NCBI RefSeq assembly: GCF_027706845.1
Contig: NZ_JAQGCZ010000001.1
Location: forward strand, 496,001 to 560,000
DNA: 64,000 nt
Source: Mycolicibacterium sp. BiH015
Lineage (GTDB): Bacteria; Actinomycetota; Actinomycetes; Mycobacteriales; Mycobacteriaceae
Direction: 5' to 3'
The notes under the pieces are model-generated. The model was not told where the DNA came from, searched no databases, and saw nothing but the letters and a program-made list of their open reading frames with translations. Below, one piece after another: positions 15,595-24,820 of this stretch. The translations under genes were made by a program, and so were the position numbers. The stretch's first letter is position 1, and each line of letters begins with the position of its first letter.

Positions 15595-18413
15595 GCCTTC
15601 TTGGCGGCTTTCTTGGCCACCTTCTTGGCGGGCGTCTTTTTGGCGGCCTTCTTGGTCGCCTTCTTCTTCACCGGTCCGCGCGCACGGCGATCGGCCAACA
15701 ACTCCGACGCGCGCGCGTCGGTGATCGACAGCACGTCGTCGCCCTTGCGCAGACTGGCGTTGGTCTCGCCGTCGGTGACATAGGGCCCGAACCGGCCGTC
15801 CTTGATCACCATCGGCTTCTCCGAGACCGGGTCGACACCGAGCTCGCGCAACGGCGGCGTCGCCGCACCCTGCCTGCCGCGGCGTTTCGGCTCCGCGTAG
15901 ATCTTCAGCGCCTCGTCGAGGGTGATGTCGAACATCTGCTCCTCGGTGGCCAGTGACCGAGAATCGGTGCCGCGCTTGAGGTATGGGCCGTAGCGACCGT
16001 TCTGCGCGGTGATCTCCTCACCGCTGGCCGGGTCGACGCCGACGACCCGGGGCAGCGACAGCAACCGCAGCGCGTCCTCCAGCGTCACCGTCTCCAACTC
16101 CATCGACCGCAGCAGCGAACCGGTGCGCGGTTTCGGACCGGTCGGCTTCTTGCCCTTCTTGGCGCCGCTGCCCGCAGTGCCATCGTCGGGGTCACCCGAC
16201 GCCGGTTCCGGCAGCACCTCGGTCACGTAGGGGCCGTACCGTCCGTCCTTGGCGACGATCTCGTGTCCGGTCTCCGGGTCGACTCCGAGCGAGCGGCCCT
16301 CCTGCGGTGTGGCGAACAGCTTCTCGGCCAGCTCGAGAGTCAACTCGTCGGGAGTCAGCTCGTCTTTGAGGTTGGCGCGCTGCGGTTTGAGCTCACCGTC
16401 CGGAGCTTCAGGATCGATGACCATCCGCTCGAGGTAGGCGCCGTTGCGTCCCACGCGGACATTGATCGCGCGACCTTCTGCATCGTCGAAGAGCTTGATG
16501 GAGTTGACTTCTCGGGCGTCGATCTCTTCGAGGTTGCCGCCGACAAGCTTCTTCAGCCCGCCCGCGCGGGCGATGGATCCGTCGACGCCGTGCTCGCCAC
16601 CGAAGTAGAAGTTGTTGAGCCAGTTGGTCCTTCGCTCGTTGCCGGAGGCGATCGCGTCGAGCTCGTCTTCCATCGCGGCGGTGAAGTCGTAGTCGACCAG
16701 GCGCCCGAAGTGCTGCTCCAACAAGCCGATCACCGCAAACGCCACCCATGACGGAACCAGCGCGCTGCCCTTCTTGTGGACGTAGCCGCGGTCCTGGATG
16801 GTCTTGATGATCGAGCTGTACGTCGACGGCCTGCCGATCCCCAGGTCCTCGAGCGCCTTGATCAGCGATGCCTCGGTGTAGCGCGCGGGCGGCGACGTGG
16901 TGTGACCGTCGGCGGTCAGGTCCTTGGCGTCGACGCGCTGGCCCTGCGTCAGGTTCGGCAGCCGGCTTTCCGCGTCGTCGGACTCGCCACCGGCCAGATC
17001 GTCGATGCTCTCGACATAAGCCTTCAGGAAGCCGGGGAAGGTGATCGTGCGGCCGCTGGCGTTGAACACGACCTGCTCACCGGTCCGGGCGGCCCCGCCG
17101 ATACGCAAGCTCAGCGTCGTGCCGCGCGCGTCGGCCATCTGCGAGGCGACGGTGCGCTGCCAGATCAGCTCGTAGAGCCGGAATTCGTCGGTGTCGAGTT
17201 GGCTGTGCAGCTGGCCCGGCGTCTGGAACACGTCGCCGGCGGGACGGATGGCCTCGTGAGCCTCCTGCGCGTTCTTGACCTTGCGGGTGTACTGGCGTGC
17301 CGTCGGGTGCACGTACTCCTCGCCGTAGAGCTGGCGGGCCTGGTTACGTGCGGCCTCAACAGCGCTCGCCGACAGGGTCGTCGAGTCGGTACGCATATAG
17401 GTGATGTAGCCGTTCTCGTACAGCCGCTGCGCGATGCTCATCGTGCGCTCCGAGGAGAACCGCAGCTTGCGGCCCGCCTCCTGCTGCAGCGTCGAGGTCA
17501 TGAACGGCGCATACGGCTTGCGGGTGTACGGCTTCTGCTCGACGGACGTGACGGCCAGCTGGGCGCCCCGCAGGCCACCGGCCAGCGCGTTGGCGGCGCT
17601 CTCGTCGAGCACCAGCACTTCGTCGGGCTTCTTGAGCGCACCGAGGGAGTCGAAGTCGCGGCCGGTCGCGACGCGACGCCCGTCGACAGTGTTGAGCTTG
17701 GCGACGAAGGTCGGGGGGCTGGCCTGCGCGTCGGACACGCTGGCGTCCAGCTCGGCGGTGACGTCCCAGTAACCGGCGCTGCGGAACGCCATCCGCTCGC
17801 GTTCACGCTGGACGATGATGCGGGTGGCCACCGACTGAACGCGGCCCGCGGACAGTTTCGGGGCGACCTTCTTCCACAGCACGGGGCTGACCTCGTAGCC
17901 GTAGAGCCGGTCGAGGATGCGGCGGGTCTCCTGGGCATCGACCAGGTCGTTGTCGAGGTCGCGGGGGTCCTCGGCGGCGGCCCGTATCGCGGGCTCGGTG
18001 ATTTCGTGGAAGACCATCCGCTTGACCGGGATGCGTGGCTTCAGCGTCTCGAGCAGGTGCCAGGCAATGGCCTCGCCCTCGCGGTCACCGTCGGTGGCGA
18101 GGTAGAGCTCGTCGACGTTCTTGAGCTTGTCCTTCAACTCCGCGACGGTGCTCTTCTTGTCGGGGCTGATGATGTAGAGCGGTTCGAAGTCGGCGTCGAC
18201 GTTCACCCCGAGGCGGGCCCACGGTTCCGATTTGTACTTGGCAGGCACGTCAGCGGCGGCCCGCGGCAGGTCGCGGATGTGCCCACGAGACGATTCGACG
18301 ATGTAGTTGGAGCCCAGGTAACCGGCGATTTTGCGCGCCTTGGTGGGCGACTCGACTATGACGAGTCGCCGCACTGACCCGTTTCTGCCGCTGCCGCGGT
18401 CCTCGTCAGCCAC
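15591..18413 (-). CDS. topA: DNA topoisomerase I (type IA)
   Basis: A 940-residue enzyme that relaxes negative supercoils. The TOPRIM domain starts at LVIVESPTKARKI (about residue 17) with the acidic TDGDREGEAI. The active-site tyrosine lies in GYITYMRTDST. The C-terminal half lacks zinc fingers and instead carries four repeat units with GRYGPYV/L or GRFGPYV motifs, typical of mycobacterial TopA, followed by a Lys-rich tail (KKAAKK repeats) that binds DNA. GTG start. It is essential in mycobacteria and the only type I topoisomerase there. Its stop codon overlaps that of the adenylyl cyclase on the other strand. Confidence 0.97.
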   Translation of the reverse strand: MADEDRGSGRNGSVRRLVIVESPTKARKIAGYLGSNYIVESSRGHIRDLPRAAADVPAKYKSEPWARLGVNVDADFEPLYIISPDKKSTVAELKDKLKNVDELYLATDGDREGEAIAWHLLETLKPRIPVKRMVFHEITEPAIRAAAEDPRDLDNDLVDAQETRRILDRLYGYEVSPVLWKKVAPKLSAGRVQSVATRIIVQRERERMAFRSAGYWDVTAELDASVSDAQASPPTFVAKLNTVDGRRVATGRDFDSLGALKKPDEVLVLDESAANALAGGLRGAQLAVTSVEQKPYTRKPYAPFMTSTLQQEAGRKLRFSSERTMSIAQRLYENGYITYMRTDSTTLSASAVEAARNQARQLYGEEYVHPTARQYTRKVKNAQEAHEAIRPAGDVFQTPGQLHSQLDTDEFRLYELIWQRTVASQMADARGTTLSLRIGGAARTGEQVVFNASGRTITFPGFLKAYVESIDDLAGGESDDAESRLPNLTQGQRVDAKDLTADGHTTSPPARYTEASLIKALEDLGIGRPSTYSSIIKTIQDRGYVHKKGSALVPSWVAFAVIGLLEQHFGRLVDYDFTAAMEDELDAIASGNERRTNWLNNFYFGGEHGVDGSIARAGGLKKLVGGNLEEIDAREVNSIKLFDDAEGRAINVRVGRNGAYLERMVIDPEAPDGELKPQRANLKDELTPDELTLELAEKLFATPQEGRSLGVDPETGHEIVAKDGRYGPYVTEVLPEPASGDPDDGTAGSGAKKGKKPTGPKPRTGSLLRSMELETVTLEDALRLLSLPRVVGVDPASGEEITAQNGRYGPYLKRGTDSRSLATEEQMFDITLDEALKIYAEPKRRGRQGAATPPLRELGVDPVSEKPMVIKDGRFGPYVTDGETNASLRKGDDVLSITDARASELLADRRARGPVKKKATKKAAKKTPAKKVAKKAAKKA

Positions 18414-18547
18414 TTTTGAAAAGCTCCACTTCTTCTGCTGCCTGCGGATTGCATTTACTCATGCGACCCGCCCTGGCAACTGACAATTTCGCACCCCGGG
18501 CTTGCCGACGCAAACCGTCCCTCCCCTGCCGGGGCGCCGCGGCCCGG

Positions 18548-19126
18548 CTAGATCCGCGGCCACTGCGACAACGCCTCGGCGACCGCAGGGGGTTCCCCCA
18601 CGTTCTCTACCAGGCGCGATAGACGTCGTCGTCCACTGATGCGCAGCGCCGGATGCGACCCTCTGGTACCGATGAGAGTCGGCGCGATCCCGACCCTCAT
18701 CATCGCCGACGCGAGCGCAGAATGCGTGTCGGGCGCGTGGGGGTCCAGTCCGAGCAAGTAGCGATCGGCTTCCGGAGTGCCTGACGCGAGCGTCCAGGCC
18801 CGCAACTCCCGCGGCCCGGGCAACCAGTGCGGCGGGACGGTCTTGACCGCTCCTCGGGTCCACTCAGCGGCAATCCCGGCCAATCGGGCGTCCGCCGCGG
18901 TGCGCACCAGCGGGTTGTTCTCGTCGGTGCGGGCGATCTCGGGTTCCAAACCGGCATCGGCGATCATCACGGCCAGCGCCTCGGCGCGCCACAGGTGCTC
19001 GACCACCACCGACAGCCGCGCCGCCCCGCTGACGAGCACCACCTGCCCCGGCCCGGCCAGCAGGCCCGTCAGATCGGCGATCGCCGGGGGTACCGACTCC
19101 GCAGAAAAGAAGGACAGCTGGCTCAC
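18548..19126 (-). CDS. Conserved mycobacterial protein of unknown function (Rv3647c-like)
   Basis: A 192-residue protein with no signal peptide, membrane segment or recognised catalytic motif. It is rich in Ala/Leu with a mixed alpha/beta look (LVSGAARLSVVVEHLWRAEA region). The GTG at 19126 is preferred over a longer frame because it gives the same length as Rv3647c, which sits at the same place between topA and cspA. It probably shares a transcript with neither neighbour for certain; the cspA hairpin lies just upstream. Function unknown. Confidence 0.75.
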   Translation of the reverse strand: MSQLSFFSAESVPPAIADLTGLLAGPGQVVLVSGAARLSVVVEHLWRAEALAVMIADAGLEPEIARTDENNPLVRTAADARLAGIAAEWTRGAVKTVPPHWLPGPRELRAWTLASGTPEADRYLLGLDPHAPDTHSALASAMMRVGIAPTLIGTRGSHPALRISGRRRLSRLVENVGEPPAVAEALSQWPRI

Positions 19127-19195
19127 ACCGACGAGATTAGGCCAGCGGCACCCGGCAGACGTGTGACCCGGCCGCAGGTCCCGGTCCCACAAGAG

Positions 19196-19235
19196 ATCAC
19201 CCCCGCGTCATCCGAGTGGACGGCGCGGGGGTGAT
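19196..19235 (-). terminator. Hairpin downstream of cspA
   Basis: A perfect 12-bp inverted repeat (19196-19207 with 19224-19235, 16-base loop) lies 24 bases past the cspA stop. It is GC-rich with a weak T-run, a likely terminator for the short cspA transcript. Confidence 0.6.
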
Positions 19236-19259
19236 GTGAGGTCTTTGGTGTTGTTCTGC

Positions 19260-19463
19260 TCAGACGGCGCGAACGCCGGTGGCCTGCGGGCCCTTGGGGC
19301 TCTGGCCGACCTCGAACTCGACCTTCTGGTTCTCTTCCAGGGTGCGGAAGCCGGAACCCTGGATTTCCGTGTAGTGGACAAAAACATCAGCGGAGCCGTC
19401 CTCGGGGGCGATGAAGCCGAAGCCCTTCTCCGCGTTGAACCACTTCACAGTTCCCTGTGGCAT
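19260..19463 (-). CDS. cspA: Cold-shock protein CspA
   Basis: A 67-residue single-stranded nucleic-acid-binding OB-fold protein. RNP1 (KGFGFI) and RNP2 (VFVHY) are intact. It begins [20 protein letters not shown], as in other actinobacterial CspA. A Shine-Dalgarno-like AAGGAAAG lies about eight bases before the ATG. The upstream region contains a strong inverted repeat that may be in the mRNA leader. It acts as an RNA chaperone and is normally very highly expressed in mycobacteria. Confidence 0.96.
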   Translation of the reverse strand: MPQGTVKWFNAEKGFGFIAPEDGSADVFVHYTEIQGSGFRTLEENQKVEFEVGQSPKGPQATGVRAV

Positions 19464-19773
19464 CTTTCGTACTTTCCTTCTCTATATTCACCGGGTGCGG
19501 TCCGCCGCTTCTCGGCAGTCCGGGCCGGTTCCGACCGCCATACCTTCGTGGAGTGCTCGGAACTCGACCCGACCTACAACCCTCGCAGGAACCGCGATCG
19601 CAACGTCGTTCCTGCGAGTGCTAGTACACGAACACAGAAGCTGCGACCGCGATCAGTCAACCACGTTCATGGCTGTGGCGACAGTCTCGCGGTCATCACA
19701 TGGTGAACAATTCACGTACAACAAGTTCTGGGCCGGGTTTTGGGAGGCCCGGGTACTTAACCGGAAGGGTCCG
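19464..19773. other. Divergent intergenic region cspA / sftH with perfect inverted repeat
   Basis: This 310-base gap holds the promoters of the two divergent genes. It contains a perfect 11-bp inverted repeat (19582-19592 with 19608-19618, 15-base loop). On the cspA strand a TTGACT (19660-19655) upstream and TACTAG (19626-19621) would place a start near the hairpin, but the spacing of the two hexamers is too wide for a standard promoter. No additional gene is seen. Confidence 0.4.
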
Positions 19774-22125
19774 ATGACAGATCCGGTGCCGGATTTCGGC
19801 CGCGAGTTGCTCGCATGTGCGGTCGAGGGCACCCCCGCCGACGAGCAGCCGCTGCGCCATGTCGCGGACCTGGCGCCGAGGCGGGCGAGGACGCACGCGT
19901 GGCCGCTCTGGGCGGACCCAGATGTGGTGCGGGCGTTCCATGCTCGCGGCGTCGAGTCGCTGTGGTCGCACCAACTGGCCGCGGCGCAACTCGCTCGCGA
20001 CGGACGCCATGTGGTGTTGAGCACGGGGACCGCGTCCGGCAAATCACTGGCCTACCAACTACCCATATTGACGGCATTGAAGGACAACCCGCGGTCGCGG
20101 GTGCTCTACCTGTCCCCCACCAAGGCACTCGGCCACGACCAATTGCGCGCCGCCGCATCGTTGACGGCCGCGATCCCCGGCCTCGACGACGTGGCGCCGA
20201 CGGCCTACGACGGAGACAGCCCCTCGGAGGTACGCCGCTTCGCCCGGGAGCGATCACGATGGATCTTCTCCAACCCCGACATGATTCATGTGTCCCTGCT
20301 GCGCAACCATGCCCGCTGGGCGGTGTTCCTGCGCAATCTCCAATACGTCGTCGTCGACGAATGTCATTACTATCGAGGCATTTTCGGCTCGAACGTGGCC
20401 ATGGTGCTACGTCGGCTGTTGCGTCTGTGCGCACGGTATTCGCCGACAGAGAGCATGCCCACCGTCATCTTCGCCAGCGCGACGACGTCGCAACCCGCAG
20501 CGACGGCATCCGAGCTGATCGGGCAGACGGTGGCGGAGGTGACCGAGGACGGCTCACCCCAGGGCGCCCGCACCGTCGCGCTCTGGGAGCCTGCCCTGAT
20601 CCCCGACCTGTTCGGCGAGAACGGCGCTCCGGTACGGCGTTCCGCCGGCGCCGAGGCTGCCAGGGTGATGGCCGACCTGATGGCCGAAGGAGCCCGCACA
20701 TTGACGTTCGTGCGCTCCCGCCGGGGAGCCGAACTCGCAGCGCTCGGCGCCAAGGCCCGGTTGGCCGACACCGCACCCGAATTGGCGGAGCAGGTCGCGT
20801 CCTACCGTGCGGGGTACCTCGCCGAGGATCGCCGTGAGCTCGAACACGCGCTCGCCGACGGCAGGCTGCGCGGGATGGCGACCACCAACGCGCTGGAGCT
20901 CGGAGTCGACATCGCGGGCCTCGATGCCGTTGTGCTGGCCGGTTTTCCGGGAACCGTCGCGTCGTTCTGGCAGCAGGCCGGCCGGGCGGGGCGGCGCGGC
21001 CAAGGAGCGCTGATCGTCTTGATCGCCCGCGACGATCCGCTGGACACCTACCTGGTGCATCATCCGGCGGCGCTGCTCGACAAACCCATCGAGCGGGTGG
21101 TGATCGACCCCGCGAATCCGCACGTGCTGGGGCCTCAGCTGCTTTGCGCGGCAACCGAATTACCACTGACCGACGCCGAGGTGCGGATGTGGGACGCCGA
21201 GGCGTTGGCCGCGACCCTCGTCGACGACGGACTGCTGCGCCGCCGCCCCAACGGGTACTTTCCCGCACCGGGGCTGGACCCGCACCCCGCTGTCGACATT
21301 CGTGGCTCGGGCGGTGGGCAGATAGCGATCCTGGAGGCGGGCACGGGCCGAATGCTCGGCAGCGCGGGAGCGGGTCAGGCCCCGGCGTCGGTACACCCTG
21401 GCGCCGTCTATCTGCATCAGGGCGAGAGCTATGTCGTCGATTCCCTCGACTTCGAGGACGGGATCGCTTTCGTGCACGCCGAGGACCCCGGTTATACGAC
21501 GTTCGCACGCGAGATCACCGGCATCACGGTCACCGGGCCGGGGGAACGCACCGAACACGGGCCCGTCACCGTCGGCCTGGTGCCCGTGTGTGTCAGCAAC
21601 ACCGTGACCGGATATCTGCGCCGCCGCCTCGACGGCGAGGTGATCGATTTCGTCGAACTGGAGATGCCGACACGCAACCTGGAGACGATGGCGGTGATGT
21701 GCACCATGACCCCGGAAGCGCTGCAGGACAGCGGTATTGATCCGCTACGGGTACCGGGGTCGTTGCACGCGGCCGAGCACGCCGCGATCGGGCTGCTGCC
21801 GCTGATGGCCAGTTGCGACCGCGGCGACATCGGAGGGGTGTCGACGGCGGTGGGCCCGGTGGACGGCTTGCCGACGATCTTCGTCTACGACGGCTACCCG
21901 GGTGGCGCCGGCTTCGCCGCCCGCGGATTCCGCACGCTGAGCCAGTGGTGGGAGGCGACCGCGTCGGCCATCGAGGCCTGCGAATGCCCGACGGGCTGCC
22001 CGTCCTGTGTCCAGTCGCCGAAATGCGGCAACGGCAACGACCCCCTCGACAAGGCCGGAGCCGTCCGCGTGTTGCGCCTGGTCACGGGCGCCCTGGCGGC
22101 GGATGGTGGTATCGGTCGTCGGTAG
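19774..22125 (+). CDS. SftH-type superfamily 2 DNA helicase (MrfA/DUF1998 family)
   Basis: A 783-residue SF2 ATPase. Walker A is STGTASGKSLAYQLP, the DEAD-box is VDECHYY (DECH), motif III is FASATTS, and motif VI is QQAGRAGRRGQGALIV. The C-terminal DUF1998 module has a four-cysteine metal site, CECPTGCPSCVQSPKC. M. smegmatis SftH, a 3'-5' translocase and helicase, and B. subtilis MrfA (mitomycin repair) share this layout. The ATG at 19774 has a Shine-Dalgarno GGAAGGG; a longer frame upstream runs through the intergenic region and is not credible. Rv3649 is the M. tuberculosis equivalent by position. Confidence 0.92.
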   Translation: MTDPVPDFGRELLACAVEGTPADEQPLRHVADLAPRRARTHAWPLWADPDVVRAFHARGVESLWSHQLAAAQLARDGRHVVLSTGTASGKSLAYQLPILTALKDNPRSRVLYLSPTKALGHDQLRAAASLTAAIPGLDDVAPTAYDGDSPSEVRRFARERSRWIFSNPDMIHVSLLRNHARWAVFLRNLQYVVVDECHYYRGIFGSNVAMVLRRLLRLCARYSPTESMPTVIFASATTSQPAATASELIGQTVAEVTEDGSPQGARTVALWEPALIPDLFGENGAPVRRSAGAEAARVMADLMAEGARTLTFVRSRRGAELAALGAKARLADTAPELAEQVASYRAGYLAEDRRELEHALADGRLRGMATTNALELGVDIAGLDAVVLAGFPGTVASFWQQAGRAGRRGQGALIVLIARDDPLDTYLVHHPAALLDKPIERVVIDPANPHVLGPQLLCAATELPLTDAEVRMWDAEALAATLVDDGLLRRRPNGYFPAPGLDPHPAVDIRGSGGGQIAILEAGTGRMLGSAGAGQAPASVHPGAVYLHQGESYVVDSLDFEDGIAFVHAEDPGYTTFAREITGITVTGPGERTEHGPVTVGLVPVCVSNTVTGYLRRRLDGEVIDFVELEMPTRNLETMAVMCTMTPEALQDSGIDPLRVPGSLHAAEHAAIGLLPLMASCDRGDIGGVSTAVGPVDGLPTIFVYDGYPGGAGFAARGFRTLSQWWEATASAIEACECPTGCPSCVQSPKCGNGNDPLDKAGAVRVLRLVTGALAADGGIGRR

Positions 22126-22134
22126 GATCTGTCC
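22123..22134 (+). promoter_or_regulatory. -10 element for leaderless Rv3651-like mRNA
   Basis: TAGGAT at 22123-22128, six bases, then ATG at 22135. It starts inside the last codons of the helicase gene. Confidence 0.5.
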
Positions 22135-23202
22135 ATGGCCCACGACTGGATGCTCGTGGAGACACTGGGCACGGTGCCCGTCGTCGTCGCGCACGGTGCC
22201 CACACCAAAGACCTGATTCCGATCGGCACCTTTCTGCGCCGCAGCCCCCACCTGATGGCGATCCAGACCGCCATCGGCGAAACGGTGCGTGGTGCGACCG
22301 GCCTGAGCAGCATCACACCCAAGAACGACCGGGTGATCCGGACCGAGGTGGTCCAGATGTCGGACGGCCGCATCCACGGCGTACAGATATGGCTGGGAGC
22401 GCCCGACGAAGCGCCGCCCGAGCGCCCGCTGGTCGGCTCGCTGATGTGGGACCTGACCGCGGGCACCGCGACCGATACCGTCGAATCCCTTCAGGTGGGC
22501 GGATGGGATCCGGCCAAGCAGATGACCCACGGGCGCGCGTTCGCCGACGACCTGCCGCGCCGCGAATTGAAGCGCAACGAAGCAGAAGTCATCAGCATGG
22601 TGATCAATCCCGAAGCGGGAGTGACGATCTGCGACACCTGGGATGTCATCGACTACCGGGGCGAACCGATCACCGTCGGGTTCGTCGCGCGATCGGTGCC
22701 CGAAACCCAGGACGACGGCAGCGAACGGCTCATCTGCCGCGCGATGAACTGGCGCACCGTCCGGGAGGGCCCCGGCCTCCAGCACGACCTGCTGGCGCAG
22801 CGCATCCTCGACGGGCTCGCGCAGCCTGGTGTGCACCGAGCCCTTGTGGACCCGAAGAACTGGACGCTGTTGAAGTGGCTGGACGACCCGGTGCCGTTCT
22901 TCGACTGGCGGGCAGGCATGGCCCGCGAGCGGGCCGTCCATCCTCATGATCGACAGACGATGCAGAAGATGGCCGCCGACTTCGACACCGGGGCCGCCAG
23001 CGGCGTGCTGCGAATGGTCAGCCATCACGGCGGCTGGACCCCGGTTCACGTGACGGTCAACCGGGTCGAACTCGGAGAAGGCATCCACGCCGGCCTTGCG
23101 TCACTGCGACTGCCGACGACGGCCGAACTCACCGCCGCGGGTATCGAGGAGCGCCCCGACTCGGGGATGCACTCGGGCGACGACACAGCGCGCAGGGCCT
23201 AA
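22135..23202 (+). CDS. Rv3651-like PAS/GAF-fold protein
   Basis: A 355-residue soluble protein close in length to M. tuberculosis Rv3651 (345 residues), whose structure showed PAS-type sensor domains without an enzymatic output. No kinase, cyclase or DNA-binding motif is visible here. The pattern of short beta-strands with aromatic and acidic residues (MSDGRIHGVQIWLGAPD; FFDWRAGMARE) fits PAS-like folds. It is ten bases downstream of sftH and probably also has its own leaderless promoter. What it senses is unknown. Confidence 0.75.
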   Translation: MAHDWMLVETLGTVPVVVAHGAHTKDLIPIGTFLRRSPHLMAIQTAIGETVRGATGLSSITPKNDRVIRTEVVQMSDGRIHGVQIWLGAPDEAPPERPLVGSLMWDLTAGTATDTVESLQVGGWDPAKQMTHGRAFADDLPRRELKRNEAEVISMVINPEAGVTICDTWDVIDYRGEPITVGFVARSVPETQDDGSERLICRAMNWRTVREGPGLQHDLLAQRILDGLAQPGVHRALVDPKNWTLLKWLDDPVPFFDWRAGMARERAVHPHDRQTMQKMAADFDTGAASGVLRMVSHHGGWTPVHVTVNRVELGEGIHAGLASLRLPTTAELTAAGIEERPDSGMHSGDDTARRA

Positions 23203-23220
23203 GCGCCGGACATCGGAGCC

Positions 23221-24423
23221 TCAGGGTTTCGGCTTCTTGCCGTTCCCGTTGCCATGTCCGTTTCCGTTCCCGGGCCTGTCCGGTTTCACCGGTTCCTCGA
23301 CCACGGGTTGCGGTGCGGGTTGGGTGACCGGAACCATCGGGAGCGCCGGCGGCGGAGTGCTGGTCGGCCGCGGGGGCGGCACGCTGGTACTGGTGCTGAC
23401 GGTTTCCTGGGGCGCGGTCGACGTGAAGGGGTCCAACGCCAGGGCGAGCGCGGCGAGGGCGAAGGACGCGAGGACGGCGGCTGCGAGCAGAAACGCGCGC
23501 CTGCGGCTTTTCGGCCGGTCGGGCGGAGCCACGAAATGTGTTGTCGGGTCTGGCAGCGGCTGGGCGAGCACCCGCGTCGCCGGTCTGGGAGGCTGCGCAC
23601 CCGCGGTCAGGGCCGTCACATCGCCGGCGAGTGCGGCGCGCATCTGGGCGGCACTGCCGAAGCGGGCGCGCGGATCTCGGTTCATGGCGCGGTCGATGAC
23701 CGCGGCGAGCACAGGATCGACTCCGGTCCGGGAACTGAGCGGCGGCGGTGGCGAATCGACGATGGCGCGGGCGAGCGCGACGGGGTTGTCCTGGGGAAAG
23801 GCGCGATGCCCGAGGAGCGCCTCGTACCCCATCAGACCCACCGCGTAGAGGTCGTCGGAGACCGATGCGGGCGCGCCGGTGACCCGCTCCGGACTCATGT
23901 AGCACATCGTGCCGATGACCTGCCCGGTCGCGGTCAGCGCGGCGCCGGCGCTCTTGGCGATACCGAAGTCGGCGACCTTCACCGAGCGGCCGTCGGCGGA
24001 GAGGAGGACGTTGCCGGGCTTGATGTCGCGGTGCAGCACACCGGCGGCGTGCGCGACGGTCAGCGCTGCCAGCACATCGTCGAGCATGGACCGAACCTGC
24101 GCCGGGGGCATGGGCCCGAGGGCGATGACATCGGCGAGGGTGCGGCCCGGTAGACGCTCCATCACGATGAACGGTGTGCCGTCGTGATCGCCGAAATCGT
24201 GGATCGCGACGATGTTGGGGTGCGACAGTGGCGCAGCCGAGCGTGCCTCGACTTCGAACCGTCGGCGCGCGTCGGGGTCGGCCTGAAAGCTGGGATGCAG
24301 CAGCTTGACGGCGACGGGACGGTCCAGTCGCGTGTCCCAGCCGTCGCGAACCTCCGCCATCCCACCGATGCCGAGCGGGCCGCGGACTTCATAGCGGCCG
24401 ACAAGCGTCTCCGGGCCCGTCAT
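23221..24423 (-). CDS. Transmembrane Ser/Thr protein kinase (PknB-like)
   Basis: A 400-residue Hanks-type kinase. The kinase domain covers about 8-265: Gly-rich loop LGIGGMAEV, catalytic Lys in VAVKLL, HRDIKPGNVLL, DFG, and SPE in the activation segment. A juxtamembrane basic stretch and one transmembrane helix (about 310-335) follow, then a short Pro/Thr/Lys-rich tail (PPPRPTSTPPP, then NGHGNGNGKKPKP) with no PASTA or other sensor domain. The start at 24423 begins the conserved MTGPETLVGRYEV. It sits between the Rv3651-like gene and the Tad locus, where M. tuberculosis has PE_PGRS genes (from memory), so it is a lineage-specific kinase. Confidence 0.92.
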   Translation of the reverse strand: MTGPETLVGRYEVRGPLGIGGMAEVRDGWDTRLDRPVAVKLLHPSFQADPDARRRFEVEARSAAPLSHPNIVAIHDFGDHDGTPFIVMERLPGRTLADVIALGPMPPAQVRSMLDDVLAALTVAHAAGVLHRDIKPGNVLLSADGRSVKVADFGIAKSAGAALTATGQVIGTMCYMSPERVTGAPASVSDDLYAVGLMGYEALLGHRAFPQDNPVALARAIVDSPPPPLSSRTGVDPVLAAVIDRAMNRDPRARFGSAAQMRAALAGDVTALTAGAQPPRPATRVLAQPLPDPTTHFVAPPDRPKSRRRAFLLAAAVLASFALAALALALDPFTSTAPQETVSTSTSVPPPRPTSTPPPALPMVPVTQPAPQPVVEEPVKPDRPGNGNGHGNGNGKKPKP

Positions 24424-24489
24424 ACGGGCTGCGTATCCCGCCTTGCGCGGGCGTAAACCCCGCAACGCCGGCCGCTGACTGCGCCTTGA

Positions 24490-24789
24490 CTAGGCCGGTC
24501 CGGCGCGGGCGACCGCGCGGGCGTGGGCGGCCCCGAGAAGCCGCAGCGAGACCGGGGCCTCGACCGTCACCGTCAGATCGAGGTCGTCGACGGAGCACGC
24601 CACGGCGGCCGCCGCCATCCTGTGGGCTACCGCCGACGCCCGCGCGCACGCAGGTCCGACACCGGCAGGCACCGCCGCGGCCCCGGCCAGGGCGGCGAGG
24701 TCGGCGGCAGCCTGGGCCTGATGGCGTGCCACCACCGCCGCGCCGATCTGTGCTCCGCCGACCGTCAGGGCCAGCAGTACCGCACACAT
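24490..24789 (-). CDS. TadE-like protein (Rv3654c family)
   Basis: About 99 residues from the ATG at 24789: one hydrophobic helix followed by HQAQAAADLAALAGAA, the signature of the helicase/secretion-neighbourhood TadE-like family, and an Ala/Val-rich tail. The helix really seems to begin earlier (in-frame NERGSASLVAAAM), but no ATG, GTG or TTG precedes it in frame until deep inside the tadE gene. The obvious ATG overlapping the tadE stop (24824) is in a different frame. Either translation starts inside the helix as annotated in M. tuberculosis, or there is a frame problem here. It is the last gene of the Tad locus. Confidence 0.7.
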   Translation of the reverse strand: MCAVLLALTVGGAQIGAAVVARHQAQAAADLAALAGAAAVPAGVGPACARASAVAHRMAAAAVACSVDDLDLTVTVEAPVSLRLLGAAHARAVARAGPA

Positions 24790-24820
24790 CGCCGCCGCGA
24801 CCAGGCTCGCCGAGCCCCGC

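Noticed and set aside
16776..18377. 533-residue plus frame inside topA
   Set aside because: Antisense of an unambiguous topoisomerase gene, with biased low-complexity composition.
19411..19773. Longer N-terminus of the SftH helicase
   Set aside because: Runs through cspA in antisense and the intergenic region; the ATG at 19774 has a good RBS.
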